Shown here: positions 52,930-62,111 of the stretch, in pieces
How positions within the stretch are numbered: the first letter of the stretch is position 1
Layout: each line of letters starts with the position of its first letter
DNA from: Burkholderiales bacterium
GTDB lineage: Bacteria; Pseudomonadota; Gammaproteobacteria; Burkholderiales; Burkholderiaceae_C
Assembly (NCBI GenBank): GCA_016213205.1
Contig: JACRAZ010000099.1
Span: 1-64,000 of the forward strand
Direction: 5' to 3'
DNA length: 64,000 nucleotides
The notes under the pieces: model-generated
Databases searched by the model: none
What the model saw: the letters and a program-made list of their open reading frames with translations, nothing else
Told to the model about the DNA's origin: nothing
Position numbers and translations under genes: made by a program

Positions 52930-55170
52930 TCATGCACGCGCCGCCGCCGGCGCGGCCAGTGCAGTGGCCGGCCGCAGCAGGCCCACGGCGATGGTGGTGA
53001 ACTGCTGCGGGTCGCAATCCCGCTGCACCGCGGCCAGTTGCACCGCGCGCTGCGCCTGCCAGCGCTGCGCATCGGTGTGCAGCCGCACGCAGGCCTCGGC
53101 AAAGGCCGCGGCGTCGGGCGCTGCAGGCAGGCAGTGCTGCCAGCCCAACTGGGTGGCAATGAGCGGCGTGGCCACCAGCGGCAGGCCCGCGGCCGCGGCT
53201 TCGTGCGCCTTGTGCGGCAGGCCGGCGGCGAAGCGCGTGGGCACCACGAACACGCGTGCACCGGCCAGCCACGGGGCCAGCGCGTCCACCCGGCCGTGCA
53301 GCCGCACACTGCCGCTGGCCAGCGCCTGCACCGTGGGCGCCTCGTTGGGGCCGACGATGTCGAGCAGGGCCTCGGGGCCCAGCGCCTGCACGATGCGGGG
53401 CCACACCGCGTGCACGAACCAGCGCAGGCTGTCGGCGTTCGGGCTGTCGTCGGACATCATCGCGCCGACGAACAGGAAGCCCTGGCGCGCCTCGAACGGC
53501 GTTGGCAACGGGGCCGGCCGCAGCGGGTGGCCCAGCACCCGCACGTCGGGGCGGCCGGCGGCGCGGAAGTGCGCAGCCTCCGCCTCACTGACCGTGACCA
53601 CCGTGTCGGCCGTGTTCGCCAGCGCCAGCTCGGCCTCGACCCGCTGGCGTTGCGCGGCCTCGCTCATCGGTCGGCCCAGCACGCGGGCCTGCTCGATGTC
53701 GCGCAGCGCGGCCAGGGCCTCCGCGTCATAGACCAGCCGCGAACCCTGGAACCAGGCCGGATGCTGCTGGCGCAGCGCGGCAACCACCTGCAGGTTGTGC
53801 GGCCGGCTGACGACGATCGTCTGGTAATGGCCGGCCCGCGCGGCCAGGAAGGCGGCCAGCCCGGCCAGGCCGACACCGGTCATCACCTCCACCGTCATCG
53901 GCACCCGCGACCGCCACCCGGCCACCGGCTCGTGGGGGCGCAGCAGCGGCAGCAGCGTGACCACATCGCCTTGCGACGCCAGCGCCTGCAGCAGTGCCGC
54001 CGCACGCGGGTAGCCCTGCCCCAGCGCAGGGTCGGGCACCCGGTCATCAAGGTACAGCACACGTTGCGCCCCTGCCGGCAGGCGTTGCCGGGCCTGCAGC
54101 AGGCAGCGTGCATCGCCGGGCGTGAAAGCCACCTGCGCCGCCAGCCAACGCGGGTGCCGGGCCGCGAACAACTGCCGGTGCTCGGCCTGCAGGGCCAGCG
54201 CCTGCGCGGGGGCCTGGACGCTGGCGAACTCGAAGTGCCGCACACGCACACGCGGGTCGTACAGCACCGCGTGGCCGGCCTGCCACAGCCGGGCACACAG
54301 GTCGGTCTCCTCGTAGTAGGCCGGGGCGTAGGCCTCGTCGAGCCCACCCAGTTGTTCAAAGCAGCGCCGGCGCAGCATCAGGAAGGCGCCCGAGCAGTAG
54401 TCAACCGCCCGCACAAAGCCGTAGGGCGGGGCCTGCGGGTCGTCGCCCCGGCCGTAACCGCTGCAGCTGCCATCACGCCAGACAATGCTGCCAGCCTCCT
54501 GCAGCCTGCCATCCCACAGCAGGATGGGGCCGCCCACCGCGGCCGCGCCGGGGTGGGCGGCAAGGCAATCGACCGCGGCGCGCAGCGTGTCGGGCTGCAC
54601 CACCGCATCGTTGTTCAGCAGCAGCAGGTGCTCACCCCGCGCGTGCGCGGCGGCAAGGTTCACCGCGCGCACGAAGCCCAGGTTGTCGCGCTGGCGCAGC
54701 ACCTGGGCGCCTTCCAGCCGCGCCAGCAGCTCGGGCATGCGGTCGGTGGAGGCGTTGTCCACCAGCAGCAGCTCGAACGGCAGGCCCTGCACCGCGCACA
54801 GCGCGCGCAGGCAATGCAGGCTCAACCCCGCCTGGTTGTACAGCACCACGATGACCGAGACCACCGGGTCCCCTGGCGCCATGGGCACCCGCAGGCGTTC
54901 GGCACCGGCCAGGAACGCGGTCAGTGACGCCTCGGCCTCGGCGCGCACGGCTTCCTTGTCGAGCGTGCTCGCGGCGCCGGCACCGGCCTCGCGGTCTGCG
55001 CCCGGCGTCAGCCAGCGCAGCAGCGGCGCGCCGAGCGGGCTGGCCACCAGGCGCACCTTGATGCGCTGCTTGGTGGCATGCGAGACCGGCAGCGCCCGTG
55101 CCAGGCGGCGCACCAACCCGACCGCCCTGGCACGCAGCCGCCCCCGGGCCCCCGCCAGCCAGGCCATCAT
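52930..55170 (-). CDS. Bifunctional GT2-GT4 glycosyltransferase
   Basis: A 746-residue fusion. After a basic N-terminus (1-90), a GT2 domain has VVSVIVVLYNQAGLSLHCLRA (cited as SVIVVLYNQAGLSLH), LLVDNASTD and LLLNNDAVV (DxD), with YYEETDLCARLWQAGH. A GT-B/GT4 domain follows from about residue 370 (RVLYLDDRVPDPALGQGYPR, GFLFVGAMMSDDSPN, FVVPTRFAAGLPHKAHEAAA). Both domains look intact, so it may add two sugars in succession. It is 12 nt downstream of the PIG-L deacetylase gene. Confidence 0.85.
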   Translation of the reverse strand: MMAWLAGARGRLRARAVGLVRRLARALPVSHATKQRIKVRLVASPLGAPLLRWLTPGADREAGAGAASTLDKEAVRAEAEASLTAFLAGAERLRVPMAPGDPVVSVIVVLYNQAGLSLHCLRALCAVQGLPFELLLVDNASTDRMPELLARLEGAQVLRQRDNLGFVRAVNLAAAHARGEHLLLLNNDAVVQPDTLRAAVDCLAAHPGAAAVGGPILLWDGRLQEAGSIVWRDGSCSGYGRGDDPQAPPYGFVRAVDYCSGAFLMLRRRCFEQLGGLDEAYAPAYYEETDLCARLWQAGHAVLYDPRVRVRHFEFASVQAPAQALALQAEHRQLFAARHPRWLAAQVAFTPGDARCLLQARQRLPAGAQRVLYLDDRVPDPALGQGYPRAAALLQALASQGDVVTLLPLLRPHEPVAGWRSRVPMTVEVMTGVGLAGLAAFLAARAGHYQTIVVSRPHNLQVVAALRQQHPAWFQGSRLVYDAEALAALRDIEQARVLGRPMSEAAQRQRVEAELALANTADTVVTVSEAEAAHFRAAGRPDVRVLGHPLRPAPLPTPFEARQGFLFVGAMMSDDSPNADSLRWFVHAVWPRIVQALGPEALLDIVGPNEAPTVQALASGSVRLHGRVDALAPWLAGARVFVVPTRFAAGLPHKAHEAAAAGLPLVATPLIATQLGWQHCLPAAPDAAAFAEACVRLHTDAQRWQAQRAVQLAAVQRDCDPQQFTTIAVGLLRPATALAAPAAARA

Positions 55171-55182
55171 GGACCCCGTGTC

Positions 55183-55974
55183 TCAGCCCGCGCCGCCGGC
55201 CGGCTGCGGCCAGAAGCGCTGCTGCAGGTGGCGCAGCTGCGCGGCGAGCACGGCCTCTAGCGTCAGGGCTGCCGGCGCGAGTTCGACGAAGTGCAGCGCC
55301 TCCGCATGGCTGACGCCCGGCCCCAGGGTGTAGGAGCGGTAGCGGTTCAGCGCGGTGATGTGGTCGTCGTAGTCCTGTGCGCTGAGCTGCGAGCCGAAGC
55401 AGTGCATCGCGCGCTGCTTGATGCCCTGTACCGTGGTGATGTCGACCAGGCAGTTGGCGATCAAGGCCTGCCCCACCTCGTAGAAGCCGAGCCGGGTGCC
55501 TGCGGGCACGCCGGGGCGCGAGCAGGCCATGATCGCGGCCTGGCACGCGGCCCGGTGGTCGGGGTGGATCTCGAAGGGTGATGGGGCCAGCACCCAGTCG
55601 GGCCTGCTGGCGGTGATGGTCTGCGCCAGGCGCTGTGCCAGCCCCTCGTCGGGCACCAGGCCGCGGTCGGGCAGGCGCCAGAACTGGAGGCTGTCGTCGT
55701 GCCGCAGGTAGCCGATCTCGCGCGCGGCGGCCCGGCCCTCGGCCTCACGCAGGGCGGCATCGCCACCGGCCGCGCCATCGGTGAGCACCACCACGCGCAC
55801 CTGCACGCCCTGGGCCACGGCCAGCGCCAGCAGGCCTCCGCAGCCCAGCACCTCGTCGTCCGGGTGCGGCGCCAGCACCAGCAGCGAGCCGATGCCCAGC
55901 GTGCGCAGCGGGTGGTAGGGCAGCAGCAGGTGTTCGGCCAGGGGCTGGTGGGCCGGGGGCGTGATGTCGCTCAT
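55183..55974 (-). CDS. PIG-L family N-deacetylase
   Basis: A 263-residue zinc-dependent deacetylase of the LmbE/PIG-L type that removes acetyl from GlcNAc-containing substrates. The zinc/catalytic motif is APHPDDEVLGCGG (His37, Asp39-Asp40), and the third ligand is probably in FEIHPDHRAACQAA. ATG 55974 was chosen from family start position. It lies 8 nt downstream of the methyltransferase-acetyltransferase gene, which suggests sequential editing (de-N-acetylation, then acylation or methylation) of a glycan intermediate. Confidence 0.9.
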   Translation of the reverse strand: MSDITPPAHQPLAEHLLLPYHPLRTLGIGSLLVLAPHPDDEVLGCGGLLALAVAQGVQVRVVVLTDGAAGGDAALREAEGRAAAREIGYLRHDDSLQFWRLPDRGLVPDEGLAQRLAQTITASRPDWVLAPSPFEIHPDHRAACQAAIMACSRPGVPAGTRLGFYEVGQALIANCLVDITTVQGIKQRAMHCFGSQLSAQDYDDHITALNRYRSYTLGPGVSHAEALHFVELAPAALTLEAVLAAQLRHLQQRFWPQPAGGAG

Positions 55975-55982
55975 GTGTCGTG

Positions 55983-57797
55983 CTAGGTGAAGTCGGCATC
56001 CCCGCCGAGCAGGAACCAGCGATCGCGCAGCTCCTCCACCGGGCCCGGCGTGTGCACGTTGGCCGGCACGGTGATGCCCAGCGGCACCACGCTGCAGGCG
56101 GCCGGGTCGATGCTGCTCAGGCAGGCCTGCTGCGACTGGGTGATCCAGGCCTCCACCCGTGCCAGCCCCGCCGCCTGGGCCTCGCGGCGCGCCTGGGCCA
56201 CCAGTTCGGCAAAGGCCTCGGGTGGGCCGACCAGGTCCAGCAGCTCGAGGTGCTGCTCGTGCAGGCGCATGACCAGCAGGCCCACCGGGCGGCGCGTCCA
56301 GGGCCGGCGCAGCAGCAGCACCTGGTAGTGCAGCGTGGGATGCGAGAGGTAGCGGTGCTGCACCCACGCGGCATCACGCACGCCCAGCACCAGGTGCGGG
56401 AAGGCGGCGGCCATGGCCTGCCACAGGCCATCGATCTCCTGGCGCTGGCGTGGGGTGAGCGTGGCCTGGCCCTGCGCATCCGGCGCACCAAGGCGTTCCA
56501 CGCGCCGGCGGGGCGCGCGGGTGTCGGCCGCGGGCCAGCTCACGCGCACGATGCTGTCCACCGCCTCGTACAGGCCCTGGCGCTGGGCCACGCCGAAGGC
56601 GCGCTGGCTCGGGAAGCCGAAGCCCACCCGGTGCGGCTGGCCCCAACCGATCTCGCGCTCGAGGAAGGTGGCCCCCACCTGGTACACCGGGCCACGGCGC
56701 TGCAGCGCGGTGTTGGCGCCGGGCGCCACCATCACGTCGCACACCTGGCAGGCCAGCGCGGGCTGCCCGAAGCAGGACACGCGGCGCGTCACGCCGCCGT
56801 AGTGCGCCACCATCACGCCCTCGCGCAACAGGCCGATGGCGCGGCCGCGCCCCTCGCCGTACTTCCAGTGCCAGTGGGCCGGGCTCATGGTGTGGCCGAA
56901 CACCTGCGCGAACAGGGCCTGCGCCTGCGCGGCATGGCCCTGCTCCACCGCCACCAGGCGCTCGGCGGGGCGCTGCGCCCGTTCGAAGCGCAGCAGCGCG
57001 TAGCCGTAGAGGCCTTCTTCGTAGCGCTGCCAGTACTGCTGGAGCGCGGCGTCCAGCTCGGCCAGCTGGCCGGGCGCGAGCTGCAATTCGGTGCGCAACT
57101 GCTCGGCCCAGGTACGCATGTTGCGCTGCATGTAGCTCAAGGAAGGCTGGGCCTTGCGGGACAACTCGGTGCGCAGCGTGAGACGCCAGCCCCAGCGCGC
57201 GGCCAGCGCGCAGAAGTGGTCCAGGCGGTGCAGGCCGCGGTGTTCGTCGGATTCGCGCTTGAGCGCGAACTCGTCCATCACCACCAGCGTGGCCGGCCCC
57301 TCGCCCAGCAGGCGATGCGCGGCATCGAAGATGGCCAGCGGGTCGATGTATTGCGCGCTCTCCTGGAACAGCAGGGTCTGCCAGGGGCCCTGGTGGCCTG
57401 CGAAATCTTCCAGCCGCACCACGTCGAGCGGCAGGTCCTGCCCGTGGCGCTGCCGGGCAAAAGCGGCCTGCTGCGCGTCGGGCGTGATGCCGAAGGGCGC
57501 ATACCCAGCCGCCTTCAGGCGGGCGAGCGTGGTGCCCAGGCCGATGCCCACCTCCAGGATGCGGCCGGGCGGCGGCGGCAGCGCCTGCCACATCAGCGCG
57601 CTGGCGCGCTCCTGCGCCACGCGCACGTTGTCCTCGGGCGATTCGAACACGCCGTAGTGCATGTAGTCCACGCGCCCGCTCTGCAGCTCCAGCACGCGGG
57701 CATACACGCTCAGCGGAAAGACGAAGCTGCGCGTGGACACGGCGCCCTCGTCAGGAAGGGGGGCCGGCTTGCGGGCCACGGTCGTCAACTCACTCAT
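55983..57797 (-). CDS. SAM-methyltransferase / GNAT-acyltransferase fusion
   Basis: A 604-residue protein. The N-terminal half (about 45-270) is a class I SAM methyltransferase: YMHYGVFESPEDNVRVAQ, ILEVGIGLGTTLARLKAAGY (motif I), LLFQESAQYIDPLAIF. The second half (about 285-590) looks like GNAT-type acyltransferase repeats (ALFAQVFGHTMSPAHWHWKY, VMVAHYGGVTRRVSCFGQPA, VCDVMVAPGAN). Both halves appear complete. It overlaps wzt by 8 nt. A protein that methylates and acylates a sugar, perhaps to cap an O-chain recognised by Wzt, is a reasonable inference but unproven. Confidence 0.75.
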   Translation of the reverse strand: MSELTTVARKPAPLPDEGAVSTRSFVFPLSVYARVLELQSGRVDYMHYGVFESPEDNVRVAQERASALMWQALPPPPGRILEVGIGLGTTLARLKAAGYAPFGITPDAQQAAFARQRHGQDLPLDVVRLEDFAGHQGPWQTLLFQESAQYIDPLAIFDAAHRLLGEGPATLVVMDEFALKRESDEHRGLHRLDHFCALAARWGWRLTLRTELSRKAQPSLSYMQRNMRTWAEQLRTELQLAPGQLAELDAALQQYWQRYEEGLYGYALLRFERAQRPAERLVAVEQGHAAQAQALFAQVFGHTMSPAHWHWKYGEGRGRAIGLLREGVMVAHYGGVTRRVSCFGQPALACQVCDVMVAPGANTALQRRGPVYQVGATFLEREIGWGQPHRVGFGFPSQRAFGVAQRQGLYEAVDSIVRVSWPAADTRAPRRRVERLGAPDAQGQATLTPRQRQEIDGLWQAMAAAFPHLVLGVRDAAWVQHRYLSHPTLHYQVLLLRRPWTRRPVGLLVMRLHEQHLELLDLVGPPEAFAELVAQARREAQAAGLARVEAWITQSQQACLSSIDPAACSVVPLGITVPANVHTPGPVEELRDRWFLLGGDADFT

Positions 57798-58992
57798 CGT
57801 TGCCGGTTCGCCATTCGTGCGGCAGGGTCACGACGCCCTGGCGCACATCGGATTGCACCACCTCGATCGCGAGCACATGCTCGGCCGAGGCCAGCAGGTT
57901 GATGGCACGGTCGCACAGCACGTAGACCGACACCGTGTAGCGCCCCTTCAGCAGCGGCAGCTGCGGGAAGCTCAGCGTGGCGCAGACGCGGCCCGCCGCA
58001 TCGCGCCGCAGGTCTGCGCCGTCGAGCCAGTTGCCGGCGCTCACCAGCACCCGGCCGTCCACCGTGAACAGCCCGATGCCCAGCGTCGGGCAGGCGATGC
58101 CCGGGTCGCTGCGAAAGCGCACCTGCACGCGCAGGGTGTCCGCACCGCTGCGGTAGGTGGCCTCGGGCGGTGCATCGGCCAGCGTCACCGATTCAATGGT
58201 GGCGGCGGCCGAGTCGAAGCGCTGCGCGCCCGGTGCGCCCTCGGGCGTGGCCAGGCCCTCGCGCGACTGCCACTCGCTGTACTCCACCACCGCCTGGTGC
58301 GACAGGCCGTCAAAGCGCACGCGCCCGTCATGGATCCAGATCGCGCGCGAGCACAGCGACTCGATCTGGAACAGCGAGTGCGAGCAGAACAGGATGGTGG
58401 CGCCACGGTCCTTCAGCGCCATGATGCGTTCGAAGGACTTGTGGGCGAACATGCCGTCGCCCACCGAGAGTGCCTCGTCGATGACCAGGATGTCGGGCTC
58501 GACGCTGGTGGCCATCGAGAACGCCAGGCGCACGAACATGCCACTGGAGTAGCTGCGCACCGGCTGGTCGATGAACTCGCCGATGCCGGCGAACTCGATG
58601 ATCTCGTCCATGCGCTGCTCGATCTGCGTGGACGACATGCCCAGCAACGGGCCGTTCAGGCGAACGTTCTCGCGGCCGGTGAGCTCGGGGTTGAAGCCGG
58701 CGCCCAGCTCCAGCAGCGCGGCGATGCGGCCCCGCACGCGGCGTGTGCCGCGGGTGGGCTCGAGCACGCCGCAGATCACCTGCAGCAGCGTGGACTTGCC
58801 CGCGCCGTTGCGGCCGATCACGCCCACCAGCTCGCCGCGGCGCACGCGCAGGTCCACGTCCCACAACGCATGGTGCTGGCGGCCGCGGTCGACCTGGCCG
58901 CGCAGCTGCTGCCACAGCCGGCGCAGCGGGCGCGACTCGAGCGAATAGCTCTTGTTGACGCCGCGCAGCTCGATCAGGGTGTCGTCGTCCAT
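57790..58992 (-). CDS. wzt: Polysaccharide ABC exporter ATPase (Wzt type) with C-terminal binding domain
   Basis: A 400-residue protein. The N-terminal 250 residues are an ABC ATPase: Walker A GRNGAGKST (60-68), signature YSSGMFVRLAFS, Walker B DILVIDEAL, switch FCSHS. The C-terminal 150 residues are a beta-rich domain (GADTLRVQVRFRSDPG, GIGLFTVDGRVLVSAGNW) matching the Wzt carbohydrate-binding domain that recognises the terminal modification of the O-chain. Starts at ATG 58992, 4 nt after wzm. It powers export of the glycan through Wzm. Confidence 0.93.
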   Translation of the reverse strand: MDDDTLIELRGVNKSYSLESRPLRRLWQQLRGQVDRGRQHHALWDVDLRVRRGELVGVIGRNGAGKSTLLQVICGVLEPTRGTRRVRGRIAALLELGAGFNPELTGRENVRLNGPLLGMSSTQIEQRMDEIIEFAGIGEFIDQPVRSYSSGMFVRLAFSMATSVEPDILVIDEALSVGDGMFAHKSFERIMALKDRGATILFCSHSLFQIESLCSRAIWIHDGRVRFDGLSHQAVVEYSEWQSREGLATPEGAPGAQRFDSAAATIESVTLADAPPEATYRSGADTLRVQVRFRSDPGIACPTLGIGLFTVDGRVLVSAGNWLDGADLRRDAAGRVCATLSFPQLPLLKGRYTVSVYVLCDRAINLLASAEHVLAIEVVQSDVRQGVVTLPHEWRTGNDE

Positions 58993-58996
58993 CGCG

Positions 58997-59788
58997 TCAC
59001 ACCAGGTCGGCAAAGCCCGGTCGCAGGCGCACGAACAGCCCGTGCGCCACGGCCAGCGCCAGCAGCACGCCGGCGGCCGGCAGCAGCGCCGAGGCCCAGG
59101 TGAACGGGTCGCCGAACCAGGCCATGCGCACCAGCTCGATCGGTGCCGTCAAGGGGTTCAGCGCCAGCAGCTTGCGCAGCACCTCGGGCGCGGCGGCGCT
59201 GGGGTAGAACACCGGCGACAGGAACAGCAGCCCCGACATCACCAGCGGCACGATGTGCTGCAGGTCGCGCAGGTAGCAGCCCAGTGCCGCCAGGCCGATG
59301 GCCAGCGCCAGCTGCAGCACGAGAATCCAGCACCAGGCCAGCGGCAGCCACAACCAGCTCCACTGCGCGCCCTCGCCCAGCACCATCAGCAGCGCGGCGA
59401 GCACGCCCATCTGCAGCGTGGTGTGCACCGCGGCCTGCATCACCAGCGCCACGCACAGCAGCTCCAGCGGGAACACCACCCGCTTCACCAGGTTGGCGTT
59501 GTCCTGCATCAGCCGTGTGGCGCGGGTGGCCAGCTCGGCCACCGCGGTGAAGACCATCAGGCCCGCGAACAGGCGCGCGGCGTAGTCGATGCCGCCATCG
59601 ACCGGGCGCGCGGCGCCGGCCCAGCGGGCCTGGAACACGCCCTGGAACACCAGCGCGTAGATCGCCACCATCGCCAGCGGGGCGAGCAGCGCCCACAGCA
59701 CGCCCGCCACGCTGCCGCGGTAGCGCGCGAGCAGGTCCCGCTTGGCCAGGGGCCAGGCCAGGCGCAGGTGTTCCAGCAGCCCGTGCAC
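58997..59788 (-). CDS. wzm: Polysaccharide ABC exporter permease (Wzm type)
   Basis: A 263-residue ABC-2 type permease with six hydrophobic segments. LAWPLAKRDLLARYRGSVAGVLW at the N-terminus (cited as LAWPLAKRDLLARYRGS) and LFLSPVFYPSAAAPEVLRKLLALNP near the end (cited as LFLSPVFYPS and LLALNPLTAPIELVR) are characteristic of Wzm/TagG/KpsM exporters. It is the membrane partner of the adjacent Wzt and moves lipid-linked polysaccharide across the inner membrane. The start is a GTG at 59788. Confidence 0.93.
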   Translation of the reverse strand: MHGLLEHLRLAWPLAKRDLLARYRGSVAGVLWALLAPLAMVAIYALVFQGVFQARWAGAARPVDGGIDYAARLFAGLMVFTAVAELATRATRLMQDNANLVKRVVFPLELLCVALVMQAAVHTTLQMGVLAALLMVLGEGAQWSWLWLPLAWCWILVLQLALAIGLAALGCYLRDLQHIVPLVMSGLLFLSPVFYPSAAAPEVLRKLLALNPLTAPIELVRMAWFGDPFTWASALLPAAGVLLALAVAHGLFVRLRPGFADLV

Positions 59789-59795
59789 GGCCGCG

Positions 59796-60716
59796 TCAGC
59801 GGGTCTGGCCGCAGGCGGTGATCATCACCTCGTCGATCGGCGCGTCGTCGAAGATGCGCTCGACGCCGTTGGTCGTGCTCGATTTCTTCATCGTGGGCAC
59901 CTGGTTCAGCACGTCCACGGCTTCCATGCCGCTGATCAGCTTGCCGAAGACGGCGTATCCCGGATTGGCGTCGTCAACGTAGTCGAGCTGGAGGTTGTCC
60001 TTCGCGTTGATGAAGAATTCCGAGGTGGCCGAATTGGGGACGTTGGTGCGCGCCATCGCCACCGTGTACTTCAGGTTCGACAGGCCGTTCTTCGACTCCA
60101 GCTCGATCGCCGGGCCCTGGCCCGTGACCTGCTGCAGCCCGGAGTTGAAGCCGCCGGCCTGCGACATGAAGTTGGCGATCACGCGGTGGAACAGCGTGCC
60201 CTTGTAGAAACACGAGCCGGTGTTGACGTAGGTGAGGAAGTTGTCGACCGTCTTCGGCGCGCGCACCGGGTCGAGCTCCATCACGAAGCTGCCCGTGTCG
60301 TTGCCGCGTTTGGCCACCATCGCCACCTGCGGCATCGGCACGTCCAGCCGCAACGAGGCCAGCTCACGGCCTTCGGCCGTGCGCACGCGCACGCGCAGGT
60401 CGCCCACCGCGCGGATGGTGCAGGTGAAGGTCTGCGTGCTGTCGCTGGTGCTCGCGCTGCGGGTCATCGTGAAGCAGCCCGGCTCGATCACCGCGACGAT
60501 GTCGCTGTTCAGGCCCGAGCCCGAGACCGACAGCGTCACCGGCTTGCCGTAGGCCACCGTCGAAATGCCGGCCGAGGACGGCGGCGAGGCCGCGAGGTTG
60601 GTGACGGCCGGTCCGGTGCTGTCGCCGCCGCCGCAGGCGGTCAGCAAGGCGGTGGTCAGCGTGGCGAGCGCCAGCGGGGCCGGGCGCAGGAAGGCAGGTC
60701 GGTTCATGGCATTCAT
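59796..60716 (-). CDS. Lipoprotein cyclophilin-type peptidyl-prolyl isomerase
   Basis: A 306-residue exported protein with a lipobox (ALLTAC, Cys near 28), an N-terminal beta domain (about 40-125, with a Cys pair GCFTMTRS...FTCTIRA) that resembles Ig-like folds, and a C-terminal cyclophilin domain (about 128-306: GSFVMELDPVRAPKTVDNF, FHRVIANFMSQAGGF, MARTNVPNSATSEFFIN). The cyclophilin Arg, Phe and Gln of the active site are present. Its place between the TolC-like gene and wzm suggests it folds a product of the secretion system. ATG 60716 and 60707 are both possible starts. Confidence 0.88.
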   Translation of the reverse strand: MNAMNRPAFLRPAPLALATLTTALLTACGGGDSTGPAVTNLAASPPSSAGISTVAYGKPVTLSVSGSGLNSDIVAVIEPGCFTMTRSASTSDSTQTFTCTIRAVGDLRVRVRTAEGRELASLRLDVPMPQVAMVAKRGNDTGSFVMELDPVRAPKTVDNFLTYVNTGSCFYKGTLFHRVIANFMSQAGGFNSGLQQVTGQGPAIELESKNGLSNLKYTVAMARTNVPNSATSEFFINAKDNLQLDYVDDANPGYAVFGKLISGMEAVDVLNQVPTMKKSSTTNGVERIFDDAPIDEVMITACGQTR

Positions 60717-60728
60717 CCGGGGCTGGGG

Positions 60729-62111
60729 TCAAGGCTTGGCCGCCGCCACCAACGGGAGCTGGCGGTCGATGTCGGTCACCACTTCTTCCACCGCAGTGCC
60801 TGCGGCCGTCTGCAGGCGCAGGCGGGCCAGCAGGTAGTCGTAGCGCGCCTGGGAGAGGTCCCGCTGCGCCGAGTACAGGCGCGCCTGCGCGTCCAGCACA
60901 TCGGCGGTGGTGGCCAGCCCGGCCTCCTGGGTGCGCACCGCACCGCGGTAGGCCACTTCGCTGGACTGCACGGCGCGGCGGTAGGCCTGCAGCTTGGTGG
61001 CGCCGTTGGCCACCGCCTGGTAGCTGCGCTGCACCTCGAGCTCGACGATCTCGCGCTCGGACCTGATGTCTTCCTCCGCGCGCAGTTGGTCGGACATCGC
61101 CTGCTTCACGCTGGCGTCGATGCCGCCACCGCTGTAGATCGGCACGCTCACCTGCACGCCCATGGTCTTGAGCACCGAGGTCTGCCCCAGGTTGTTCAGG
61201 GATTCGTTCTCGTTGCGGGCGATGCTGGCATACAGGTCCACGCGCGGCATGTGGCCGGCGCTCTGCCGCTTCACGCCCAACCGGGCCACCATCAGCTGCT
61301 GCAGCTTGGCCTGCAGCGAGGGGCTGTTGCGGCCCGCGAGCTCGAGCCATTCGGTCAGCCGGTTCGGTACCACCTCCTGGGGTTCGAATTCGGCGGCGAA
61401 CTGGTTCAGCCGGGGTGTCTCGCGCCCGGTCAGGCGCCGCAGGTTGCGGCGCGCCGTTTCCAGCTGGTCGGTCGATTCGACCACCTTGACGCGGGCAAGG
61501 TCGAGGCTGGCCTGCGCCATGGCCGCCTCGGTGCGGGTGCCTTCACCGCGCTTGAAGCGCTGCTCGGCACGGGTGAACTGGGCCTGCAGCGCCACAACCT
61601 GCTGCTCGGCCAGGCGGATGCCGTCTTCGGCCAGCAGCACCTGCAGGTAGGCGGTGCCCACGCGGTCCAGCAGCTCCAGCCCGCGTGTGCGGTAGACCTG
61701 CTCGGCCACTTCGGTCTGCACCTGGGCCTGGTCGTAGCGTGCGCGGGCTTCCTGGTTCCACAACGGCATGCGCACCGACAGGCTGGTCTGCGGCGAGCCG
61801 TAGGCCACCTGCACCTGCACCTCCTGGTTCAGGCCGTTGTAGAACTGCCGCGTGCCCGTCACGTCGGCGCGCGACATGTTGAAGGCCACGTTGGGCAGCA
61901 GCGAGGCGCGCGCGATCGGCACCCCCAGGCGCGTGGACTCCAGCTCGTGGCCGGCAGCGCGGAACTGTGCATCGTTGCCGCGCGCGGCCGAGAACGCCTC
62001 GGCAAAGCCCATCGCCCGCGCCGGCTGCGCGGCCAGCAGGCCGCCGGCGCACACGGCCAGCAGCGCGGCGCGCAGGCCGCGGCGGATCTCGGCGGTGGCT
62101 CGCATGCTCAT
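60729..62111 (-). CDS. TolC-family outer-membrane protein of a type I secretion system
   Basis: A 460-residue outer-membrane efflux protein with a signal peptide (ALLAVCAGGLLAAQPARA) and the duplicated helical repeat of TolC. Blocks such as MGFAEAFSAARGNDAQFRAA, ELLDRVGTAYLQVLLAEDGI and VQVSVPIYSGGGIDASVKQA match the PrtF/AprF/LapE branch used by protease/RTX exporters. It overlaps the membrane-fusion gene by 4 nt (ATGA) and forms the outer channel of the tripartite exporter. Confidence 0.93.
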   Translation of the reverse strand: MSMRATAEIRRGLRAALLAVCAGGLLAAQPARAMGFAEAFSAARGNDAQFRAAGHELESTRLGVPIARASLLPNVAFNMSRADVTGTRQFYNGLNQEVQVQVAYGSPQTSLSVRMPLWNQEARARYDQAQVQTEVAEQVYRTRGLELLDRVGTAYLQVLLAEDGIRLAEQQVVALQAQFTRAEQRFKRGEGTRTEAAMAQASLDLARVKVVESTDQLETARRNLRRLTGRETPRLNQFAAEFEPQEVVPNRLTEWLELAGRNSPSLQAKLQQLMVARLGVKRQSAGHMPRVDLYASIARNENESLNNLGQTSVLKTMGVQVSVPIYSGGGIDASVKQAMSDQLRAEEDIRSEREIVELEVQRSYQAVANGATKLQAYRRAVQSSEVAYRGAVRTQEAGLATTADVLDAQARLYSAQRDLSQARYDYLLARLRLQTAAGTAVEEVVTDIDRQLPLVAAAKP

